Assembly: GCA_016765495.1 (NCBI GenBank)
Contig: JAESPV010000076.1
Location: 1 to 39,569 of the forward strand
Length of the DNA stretch: 39,569 bases
Direction: 5' to 3'
Source: Desulfocapsa sp.
GTDB lineage: Bacteria > Desulfobacterota > Desulfobulbia > Desulfobulbales > Desulfocapsaceae
Shown here: piece by piece, positions 33,128 through 39,569 of the stretch
Numbering within the stretch: position 1 is the stretch's first letter
Layout: every line of letters starts with the position of its first letter
Notes under the pieces: model-generated
Seen by the model: only the letters and a program-made list of their open reading frames with translations
What the model was told of the DNA's origin: nothing
Databases searched by the model: none
Position numbers and translations under genes: made by a program

Positions 33128-33235
33128 GAACCGGCCTTTTCTGAGACGCACTGCTATGAGTACAATATTTCCTGTAGTGCCTGCAAGGCACCCTCTGATC
33201 ATCTGGTACGAGCGTATCATCAAACTTACGACATT
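33128..33235 (+). pseudogene. rfbB: rfbB (dTDP-glucose 4,6-dehydratase) internal fragment
   Basis: About 36 codons match the catalytic region of RfbB: EPAFSETHCYEYNISCSACK continuing APSDHLVRAYHQTYDI, against the family's F-x-E-x-x-x-Y then P-Y-S-A-S-K-A-x-S-D-H-L-V-R-A-Y-H-H-T-Y. The catalytic tyrosine of Y-x-x-x-K is replaced by cysteine. The remainder of rfbB is missing at both sides. The fragment is in frame with the following rfbD/rfbC chimera. Confidence 0.8.
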
Positions 33236-33250
33236 GTACAAACAGCACTC

Positions 33251-33964
33251 ATGAAAATTCTACTACTCGGCGCCAATGGGCAGGTTGGATGGGAATTGCA
33301 ACGCTCCCTAGCTTCTCTTGGACAGCTAAAGGCCTGTGGCCGAAAGGAAGCAGACCTTGGAAATCTGAAAAACCTACGGGCAACCATACGTAGATACTCA
33401 CCCAATCTCATAGCTAATGCTGCTGCCTACACAGCAGTGGACAGGGCTGAATCCGAGCCAGACATTGCCCGCCGCGTCAATGCAACGGCAGTAGCGTTAC
33501 TTGCAGGTGAAGCAAAACACTTGGGTGCTTTACTGATTCACTACTCGACAGACTACATTTTTAATGGAAAGAAGACAGCTCCCTACATAGAAACAGACCA
33601 GCCGAACGCGCTCAATGTCTACGGAAAAACCAGACTCCAAGGTGAAGAAACGATATGGAACAGCGGGTGTAAACACCTCATCTTCCGCACCAGTTGGGTC
33701 TATGCCAGCCGTGGTTCCAATTTTGTCAGAACGATGATTATTCGCCTCGCCAGAGCCCCCCTGTGTCAGGATAGTTGTCTGACGCTGTCAGATAACGCTG
33801 AGTTTTTATATAAAACAACTGATTATTATGCACCGGAATTTGAACGCAGCATCATGTGGAATGATCCTGCGATCAATATTCAATGGCCAACAGATCTTAA
33901 ACCCATCCTCTCTGCTGAAGATCAGCATGCTACTATGTTAAATAACGCGGAGGTGTTTGCTTGA
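33251..33964 (+). pseudogene. rfbD/rfbC: Chimeric rfbD'-'rfbC open reading frame (remnant of dTDP-rhamnose operon)
   Basis: A 237-residue intact frame in two parts. Residues 1-~168 are the N-terminus of dTDP-4-dehydrorhamnose reductase RfbD: ILLLGANGQVGWELQRSL, ANAAAYTAVDRAE, STDYIFNGK, YGKTRLQGE and FRTSWVYASRGSNFV. From ~176 on, the sequence is the C-terminus of the 3,5-epimerase RfbC: LTLSDNAEFLYKTTDYYAPE, then RSIMWNDPAINIQWP and PILSAEDQ. The junction is near 33752-33780. A deletion in an rfbB-rfbD-(rfbA)-rfbC operon removed the end of rfbD, any rfbA and most of rfbC. Neither enzyme is complete, so dTDP-rhamnose synthesis from this locus is lost unless other copies exist. Confidence 0.87.
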
Positions 33965-34035
33965 ACCTACAAACCACACAACCTGCATCCTTATTTTGAA
34001 AAAGTCAGCTAATATTGAGACGGCTAACGGTGGAC

Positions 34036-34262
34036 TCTATCTAGTGCCTGAACGGAAACTCTAAGATGCTTATGAACAGAGGGTTATACGTCGTTTTATG
34101 AAACGAATTTTTTAGGTAAAAACACGTTTTGTGTATCATTTTGACGGTTGTCGATATTTTCTGGCCGATACAATAGGTTTTTCAGTAAAAACTCGTTTAA
34201 GAAAAATCTCTCAAATCCTTACCTGTAAAGGGTCGTTAGGTTTCCGTTCAGGCTCTATCTAG
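34036..34262. mobile_element. MITE-like element with 9-bp target-site duplication
   Basis: Inverted repeats GCCTGAACGGAAAC (34046-34059) and GTTTCCGTTCAGGC (34240-34253) bound a ~209-bp non-coding segment (34045-34253). The exact 9-bp direct repeat TCTATCTAG lies on both sides (34036-34044 and 34254-34262), as left by transposition. Inside are two near-identical copies of GTAAAAACWCGTTT (34116-34129, 34185-34198). There is no transposase, so it would depend on a relative elsewhere. Confidence 0.75.
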
Positions 34263-34350
34263 GCTTTGTGACCATCGTGATTGTTAATTGGAATTCCGGG
34301 TCACTTTTACAAAGATGCCTGAGTAAATTACAGGCACAGACACTAAAACC

Positions 34351-34662
34351 ATGATGCCGCTACTGATGTTCAACGTCATATTTGACACATTTTTTACCTT
34401 TATGTGAAGGCTGATACGACACGAAAATGTTTTTCAGCCTCATAAATCACATTTTTATCTATTGTTTCAGCGCTCTGGAAATACGCACTTGGAAGTTTCC
34501 CTTGTTCATTACTGCTTCTGTTTTTTACAGGGACTTGGTGGGTTTTGGATGGTACAGATTCCAGGGAATAGCAGGCTGTATGTATTTACTCCTTTTTTTC
34601 TTATTCTGGTAATCTCCGCAATGAAGATTATGAAAAGAGCAAAGATAAAAGGCTTGTTGTAA
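34351..34662 (+). pseudogene. C-terminal remnant of a second WbpL/WecA-like transferase
   Basis: The frame reads MMPLLMFNVIFDTFFTFM, an in-frame TGA at 34405-34407, then RLIRHENVFQPHKSHFYLLF, QRSGNTHLEVSLVHYC, and a final membrane segment ending ...KIMKRAKIKGLL with a TAA at 34660. This is the end of a polyprenyl-phosphate sugar-1-phosphate transferase: the (D)-x-L-x-R-R-L...E-N-x-F-x-P-H-K-S-H-x-Y loop is distinctive. The other two thirds are gone; the MITE-like element sits 90 bases upstream. It directly precedes the WbpM-like gene, the same order as wbpL-wbpM in Pseudomonas. It is not a close copy of the intact transferase at 1439. Confidence 0.8.
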
Positions 34663-34694
34663 TCTTCTTCCCGCAGGGTATTACTGTTTCAGCT

Positions 34695-36533
34695 ATGAAT
34701 GCAAAACTTCTTAAAATTATTATCCTTAATCGTTGGTCTGCATTAATTCACGATTTTTTGTGGATCCCTTGCGTACTCATTCTTTCCTATTGGATTCGGT
34801 TCAATTTTGAATCAATACCGGAAACACATCGTCCTTCTCTTCTATGGCTTATTCTTTTAGCCATTCCTTTACAGGCGGCATTATTTTGGCGATTTGGCCT
34901 CTATAGAGGATTGTGGAGATTTGCATCCATTCCTGATTTGGTGCGAATTGTCAAGGCCGCCTGTATGGGGACTCTTTTACTCGTTACCTGTAGTGCAATT
35001 ACTACTCGACTTGATGGGGTACCTCGATCAATATTTGTTCTCTATCCACTTCTTTTAATTACAGGACTTTCCTTATCGAGAATTTCATATCGCTGGTATA
35101 AGGATCGTCGCCTTACTATTCGGACAGCCAGTGGGCAACGCACTATCATTGTCGGAGCAGGTAGAGCAGGAGAGATGCTTGTCCGTGACTTGAAATATAG
35201 AGAAGATTATCAGCCAGTTGCATTAATAGATGATAATGAAAAACTACATAATCGGGAGATACATGGTGTTCCAGTAGCTGGAAGTATTGAAAAATTAGGA
35301 GAAATTGCAAGAAGTCTTAATGGTGAATTGATCCTTATTGCAATTCCATCTGCAAATAAAATGCTCCTGCGTCAAATTGTTGATCAGTGCGCTCTCATCA
35401 ATATACCCTACAAGATCTTACCCTCTGTTTCTGAGATAGCAGAAGGACAGGTGAATGTTGAAAAACTCCGGCATGTTACCGTCGAAGATCTTCTTGGCAG
35501 AGAAGTAGTTGATATGGATAAAAGGGCAATTGCTGCTTATCTTGCCGGGAAAGTTATTGTAGTAACTGGTGCCGGCGGGTCAATAGGCTCCGAGCTTTGT
35601 CGACAACTTTCAGCTTTACAACCTGAAAGGCTGATCATTTTTGAAAACAGTGAATTCAATCTGTATACAATTGATTCTGAACTTCGTGGCAGTTTTCCTG
35701 AATTATCCATTGATTCCGTACTTGGTGACGTAAAAGACATTGATCGAATTAATTGGGTTTTTGCAACATTTTCTCCTGATGTGGTTTTTCACGCAGCTGC
35801 TTATAAGCATGTTCCCATGCTGGAGGCCAATCCCGCAGAAGGGGTTCGAAATAATGTGCTGGGAACGAAAGTCGTGGCTGATGCCGCAGATCGTTATAAG
35901 GTGAAATATTTCGTCTTCATTTCAACGGATAAAGCTGTAAATCCAACCAATATTATGGGAGCTACCAAACGAATTGCTGAGTTGTATTGTCAAAATTTCA
36001 ATAAATTCTCAGAAACGCGGTTTATAACTACTCGATTTGGTAATGTTCTCGGGTCGGCAGGTTCTGTTGTGCCACTTTTTCAAAAACAGATTGACAAAGG
36101 CGGGCCTGTAACAGTGACTCATCCCCAAATAACTCGTTACTTTATGACTATTCCAGAAGCTGTCATGTTAATTCTTCAAGCTGGGGCGATGGGTGAAGGT
36201 GGTGAGATCTTTGTGCTTGATATGGGAAAACCGGTACTGATCAGCGATCTGGCCAAACAAATGATTCAGCTGTCAGGACTTGTAGTTGGTGAGGATATTG
36301 ATATTATTTTTACAGGGTTACGTCCCGGCGAAAAACTGTTTGAAGAACTTTTACACGATGGTGAGACTCTTCAGGATACTGCTCACGGGAAGTTGTTTCT
36401 CGCTTCCAGCCGCCAGGTGGAGTGGTCACTTTTGAAAGAGCAGATTGAAGCTTTGAGAAGTGCGGCATGTTCCAGAGACGTTGAGAAAATGACCAGCATT
36501 ATACATGAAATTGTGCCTGAATTTCGGAGGTAA
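34695..36533 (+). CDS. WbpM-like membrane-bound UDP-GlcNAc 4,6-dehydratase
   Basis: A 612-residue protein, the long form of the FlaA1/CapD family. About four membrane helices occupy residues ~15-135, followed by a first Rossmann segment (TIIVGAGRAGEMLVRDL near 150) and the catalytic SDR domain starting at TGAGGSIGSELCRQL (~291). The active site is STDKAVNPTNIMGATK, with Met replacing the usual Tyr as described for WbpM; RFGNVLGSAGSVVPLFQKQ and GLRPGEKLFEELL follow. It makes a 4-keto-6-deoxy UDP-hexosamine for QuiNAc/FucNAc-type sugars. A truncated WbpL-like gene stands immediately upstream. A shorter, soluble relative is at 3651. Confidence 0.94.
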   Translation: MNAKLLKIIILNRWSALIHDFLWIPCVLILSYWIRFNFESIPETHRPSLLWLILLAIPLQAALFWRFGLYRGLWRFASIPDLVRIVKAACMGTLLLVTCSAITTRLDGVPRSIFVLYPLLLITGLSLSRISYRWYKDRRLTIRTASGQRTIIVGAGRAGEMLVRDLKYREDYQPVALIDDNEKLHNREIHGVPVAGSIEKLGEIARSLNGELILIAIPSANKMLLRQIVDQCALINIPYKILPSVSEIAEGQVNVEKLRHVTVEDLLGREVVDMDKRAIAAYLAGKVIVVTGAGGSIGSELCRQLSALQPERLIIFENSEFNLYTIDSELRGSFPELSIDSVLGDVKDIDRINWVFATFSPDVVFHAAAYKHVPMLEANPAEGVRNNVLGTKVVADAADRYKVKYFVFISTDKAVNPTNIMGATKRIAELYCQNFNKFSETRFITTRFGNVLGSAGSVVPLFQKQIDKGGPVTVTHPQITRYFMTIPEAVMLILQAGAMGEGGEIFVLDMGKPVLISDLAKQMIQLSGLVVGEDIDIIFTGLRPGEKLFEELLHDGETLQDTAHGKLFLASSRQVEWSLLKEQIEALRSAACSRDVEKMTSIIHEIVPEFRR

Positions 36534-36645
36534 TGGTTCTGGTGAAAATTGGAAAGTATTCTGAAGTAGAAAATCATTATGATCTTGGCCACGTATGTGT
36601 TTTTCTATCGTTGTCTTCTTGGCTATAACTTCGTAGGAGTGTAAC

Positions 36646-38733
36646 ATGCTCAATCGTACTCTGACCCTTCTGTTTTTAGTATTTTTGTTGTCTAATATTA
36701 TCCTGCGCCTATCTGCTTTACATAGCTATGGCATTGTGTTGAAGCAACTATTACCTGCATTACTTGCTGTTTTTTTGGTAGTTCGGGGGAACCCTGGTGT
36801 TATTCCCATGTGCTTTTTCTTGCTTGGACTATCTCTTCCGTTGTATGGCTTTCAATCCTATAGTTTTTACAATCATATTTTTGAGTTTCAGATAATTTTT
36901 CTTAGTTTCCTCCTGTTGTTTACAAAAGGTAATAAGGGTGTGCTGGTTCAAAATGTGGGGGTTGTTGGTGGCATGGCAAGCGGCTATCTACTTTTAATTA
37001 TATTTTCTTTATTATTGCTTCCACTATCCTCGTTTATCGATAACGTGATTCTTTGGGGACCATTTGATTTCTGTAATACTCTTTTCTATTCTACACCAGA
37101 AAATCCATTGTATTCTCTAGCAGCAGTGAATAGGGTCGCAGTTTTTGGTGTCTTTATAGTATTGTTGAATAATAAGTTAACAGCCGATAAGTTGTATAGG
37201 ACGTTTTTTTTAGGGTGTGCCGTTAGTGTGCTTGCCGCTTGTTTACTTGGTCTGCTAAGTCAATTTAGTGTTTTTTCTTTAGAGTGGTACCGTCCAGAAT
37301 TTATTAGTAAATCGGGAATTGGCAAGCTACATTCCGTTTTTGGAAACCCCGGTTGGTTTTCTGAGTATATTCTTGTATGTTCCCCTTTTGTTTTGCTTTT
37401 GTTTTGTAGAAAGATAAATGGGATAATCAGTCAGTTCGTTTTTATCAGTATTTTTGTTTTGATTGGTACGAGTTTGCTGTTGACTGGCTCTCGTACTGGT
37501 TGGCTTGTTTTTCCTATTGTTGCATTTTTCTGTTGCGTCAGTTTTTTACTTTTTCATAAGAAAAATGAGGGTGCAATATCATGGAAAGAATTAAAACTAA
37601 GGTCCATACAGGTCAGTGGTTTAGGGCTCGTAATTTGTCTGATGAGCGGACCTGTTTTACTGGTTGTTGGTCAGGATCATTTTGCAAAAAATATAGGAGA
37701 GGAACCTTCTCGTGGGCAGTATCTATTGCAACGAATGCATAATATTATTAATCCATCGATAAGAGTTAAGATCTGGAAGGAAAGCCTGGCTTTAATTGGT
37801 GAAAGTCCAGTGTTCGGTCTGGGGTATGAAGGGTATCGTTGGCATCGGGAAGTGATGACGAGTGTGCCTGCTTCCAAATTTGTTCAGCAACGACAGACTC
37901 GTGACAATTGGGACACAACGCATAATTTTTATTTACAGATTCTTGCCAGTAATGGTGTTGCTGGATTGCTTGTCTGGTTTATGTTGATAGGCTACGTAGC
38001 TCTTTTGCTTTATCGGGATGCAATTACGAATAGAAATGAACAGAGTTTCGTTTTGTTGGGTGCCTTGGGAGCTTTTCACTTGTATGGTTTTACTCAGTCC
38101 ATGCAATACATCGCATCTATCTGGTTTTTAGTTTTTATCATTATTGGTTATTCGATGTGTCTTAACTCAAAAAGCAAATTACCTGGAATGGAAAGAATAG
38201 GGAAGTATATGGTTATTGTTGTTCTTCTTACCGCAGTTTCCGGAGGACTTGTTTATGGTAGAAATCTGCAGTCTCATAAGCTTGCAGATCGTTATGGATT
38301 GTTAAGATATGGGGTAGATCGAAATGACACACTGTATAAGGGGTTTTATAAGAAAGAAAACCGGGGGAAAGATGAATTTTTCCGCTGGAGTGGGAGGGCG
38401 GCAAAAATTGTGTTAAATGGTTCCGGGAACGTACAGTTTGATTTTGCTTGTTATGCGCCGCGCCTAGAGCAATCACCAATAACACTCGATGTGATGTTGA
38501 ATGGCCAGTTGGTTGATAAACATGTATTTCGAAAAGGTCAGAAGGTGACAAGGACATATTCTTTACTAGACCTGGATAATCATTCACCGATAACATTACA
38601 CTTGCAAGTTTCAAGGGTCTGGAATCCGAAACGTGAAAAAATCAACACCGATACTAGAAATCTTGGGATTGCTGTTAGTGAGCCAAGATACATTTCAATA
38701 TTGCCAACAATACCGGTGTTGTTGTTGCAATAA
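36646..38733 (+). CDS. O-antigen ligase/polymerase-like membrane protein with C-terminal soluble domain
   Basis: A 695-residue protein with ten or more membrane helices. The O-antigen ligase (WaaL/Wzy_C) core includes VFGNPGWFSEYILVCSPF, LLTGSRTGWLVFP, GESPVFGLGYEGYRWHREV and WDTTHNFYLQILASNGVAGL, with the ligase-type histidine in the last. After the last helix (residues ~510-530) comes a ~160-residue beta-rich soluble tail (WSGRAAKIVLNGSGNVQFDF, SPITLDVMLNGQLVDKHVF, SPITLHLQVSRVW) probably in the periplasm and perhaps glycan-binding. It could ligate the exported glycan to lipid A core or another carrier, or polymerise it; the sequence does not decide. Confidence 0.88.
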   Translation: MLNRTLTLLFLVFLLSNIILRLSALHSYGIVLKQLLPALLAVFLVVRGNPGVIPMCFFLLGLSLPLYGFQSYSFYNHIFEFQIIFLSFLLLFTKGNKGVLVQNVGVVGGMASGYLLLIIFSLLLLPLSSFIDNVILWGPFDFCNTLFYSTPENPLYSLAAVNRVAVFGVFIVLLNNKLTADKLYRTFFLGCAVSVLAACLLGLLSQFSVFSLEWYRPEFISKSGIGKLHSVFGNPGWFSEYILVCSPFVLLLFCRKINGIISQFVFISIFVLIGTSLLLTGSRTGWLVFPIVAFFCCVSFLLFHKKNEGAISWKELKLRSIQVSGLGLVICLMSGPVLLVVGQDHFAKNIGEEPSRGQYLLQRMHNIINPSIRVKIWKESLALIGESPVFGLGYEGYRWHREVMTSVPASKFVQQRQTRDNWDTTHNFYLQILASNGVAGLLVWFMLIGYVALLLYRDAITNRNEQSFVLLGALGAFHLYGFTQSMQYIASIWFLVFIIIGYSMCLNSKSKLPGMERIGKYMVIVVLLTAVSGGLVYGRNLQSHKLADRYGLLRYGVDRNDTLYKGFYKKENRGKDEFFRWSGRAAKIVLNGSGNVQFDFACYAPRLEQSPITLDVMLNGQLVDKHVFRKGQKVTRTYSLLDLDNHSPITLHLQVSRVWNPKREKINTDTRNLGIAVSEPRYISILPTIPVLLLQ

Positions 38734-38750
38734 TTTAAGGAAAGATCATA

Positions 38751-39569
38751 ATGTCATTAATCCTGTCTGATTCAAAAATATATGTTGCCGGGCACCGTGG
38801 TATGGTGGGTTCTGCTATTGTACGCAGGTTGAAGCAGCAAGGGTTTGAGAACTTGGTTATACGTTCACATGCTGAGTTGGATCTTTTGGATCAGAAGGAC
38901 GTCCAGCATTTTTTTAAACAAGAGCAACCTGAATGTGTCATATTGGCTGCTGCCCGGGTGGGAGGTATTCTGGCAAATTCCACCTATCCTGCAGATTTTA
39001 TTTATAATAACCTGACAGTGCAAAATAATGTTATTCATGAAGCCTGGCGTTCAGGAGTTCAGAATCTCTTATTTCTTGGTAGTTCTTGTATTTATCCTAA
39101 ATTTGCTCCACAGCCAATGAAAGAAGAACATCTCCTTTCAGGGCCGTTAGAGCCAACAAATGAACCATACGCAATAGCTAAAATTGCCGGGATAAAAATG
39201 TGTGAGGCTTATAATCGCCAGTATGGAACCGAGTATTTCGCAATTATGCCCACTAATTTATATGGCCCAGGGGACAGTTATGGATTGCAGGATTCCCATG
39301 TGCTGCCGGCACTGATACGGAAAATGCATGAAGCAAAATGTGAAAAACAGGATTCGGTCATGCTTTGGGGCACCGGAACGTCACGAAGGGAATTTTTACA
39401 CTGTGATGACCTTGCCGCAGCGGTAGTATTTTTACTGACCCTTAAGAAGAAAATTCTCTTTGAATCATTTTCTTTGGACGGTGCCCCTTTGATAAATGTC
39501 GGATATGGTAAAGATATTACAATTTTTGATCTGGCCAAAGAAGTACAGCGTATCACAGAGTTTTCAGGA
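38751..39569 (+). CDS. fcl: GDP-L-fucose synthase, 5' part
   Basis: The gene runs off the window's end; 273 codons are seen of about 310-370 expected. [18 protein letters not shown] is the NADP loop, [14 protein letters not shown] and [19 protein letters not shown] are family hallmarks, and the catalytic pair is in [39 protein letters not shown] and [16 protein letters not shown] follow. It converts GDP-4-keto-6-deoxy-mannose to GDP-L-fucose; the partner GDP-mannose dehydratase gene is probably outside the window. AAGGAAAG lies just upstream of the ATG. The gap from the ligase-like gene is 17 bases, so they are likely co-transcribed. Confidence 0.95.
   Translation, partial: MSLILSDSKIYVAGHRGMVGSAIVRRLKQQGFENLVIRSHAELDLLDQKDVQHFFKQEQPECVILAAARVGGILANSTYPADFIYNNLTVQNNVIHEAWRSGVQNLLFLGSSCIYPKFAPQPMKEEHLLSGPLEPTNEPYAIAKIAGIKMCEAYNRQYGTEYFAIMPTNLYGPGDSYGLQDSHVLPALIRKMHEAKCEKQDSVMLWGTGTSRREFLHCDDLAAAVVFLLTLKKKILFESFSLDGAPLINVGYGKDITIFDLAKEVQRITEFSG

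Noticed and set aside
34427..34612. 61-codon hydrophobic frame on the plus strand
   Set aside because: The WbpL-like remnant in another frame over the same bases explains the hydrophobic coding character better.
39278..39556. 92-codon frame on the minus strand at the window's end
   Set aside because: It is the shadow of the GDP-fucose synthase gene, which matches its family over the whole visible length on the plus strand.
1..39569. CRISPR arrays, tRNA or rRNA genes
   Set aside because: No regularly spaced direct repeats, cloverleaf-like sequences or rRNA segments were noticed on reading; the only clear repeats are those listed.

Overview
This window is an accessory surface-polysaccharide locus, AT-rich throughout, from what looks like a Gram-negative bacterium. 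Supporting genes are a polyprenyl-phosphate sugar-1-phosphate transferase, a WbpM-type dehydratase, a Wzm/Wzt exporter and an O-antigen ligase/polymerase-like protein. No ribosomal or housekeeping gene fixes the species. A marine or sediment Desulfobacterota sulfate reducer would fit the mix (a sulfoquinovose synthase homologue beside a sulfotransferase), but that is inference.

Layout. 1-692: 3' end of a nucleotide-sugar 6-dehydrogenase. 693-1330: a hairpin and a decayed IS66 transposase. 1439-3378 (minus): WbpL-like initiating transferase and WbpV-like epimerase, overlapping by ATGA. 3651-15280 (plus): 4,6-dehydratase, MBOAT acyltransferase with an SGNH-like partner, three glycosyltransferases, an epimerase, a sulfotransferase with a coiled-coil tail and a UDP-sulfoquinovose synthase homologue. 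15302-24754 (plus): ABC permease, two glycosyltransferases (one apparently circularly permuted), an ABC ATPase with an unusual ~340-residue N-terminal domain, a fused GT2/CDP-glycerol glycerophosphotransferase, a methyltransferase and another GT2. 24794-32300 (minus, convergent): a second GT2/glycerophosphotransferase fusion, TagD, a TagB-like transferase, a small secreted protein with its own terminator, an STN-like protein with acidic repeats, a GT4 and an epimerase. 32301-34662: a gene graveyard holding an IS200/IS605 remnant, a collapsed dTDP-rhamnose operon (rfbB'-rfbD'-'rfbC), a 209-bp MITE-like element with 9-bp target duplications and the tail of a second WbpL-like gene. 34695-39569 (plus): WbpM-like dehydratase, O-antigen ligase-like protein and the 5' part of a GDP-fucose synthase gene.

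How it fits together. The genes suggest a lipid-linked glycan started by the WbpL-like enzyme, extended by many glycosyltransferases, decorated with acyl, sulfo/sulfonate and methyl groups, and carrying glycerol-phosphate units made from CDP-glycerol (TagD plus three TagF/TagB-type transferases). Export would be through the Wzm/Wzt transporter. The most unusual items are the N-terminal sensor-like domain fused to Wzt, the permuted GT4, the UDP-sulfoquinovose synthase homologue in a teichoic-acid-like cluster, homopolymer tracts in both transporter genes, and the in-frame triple chimera left by the lost rhamnose pathway.
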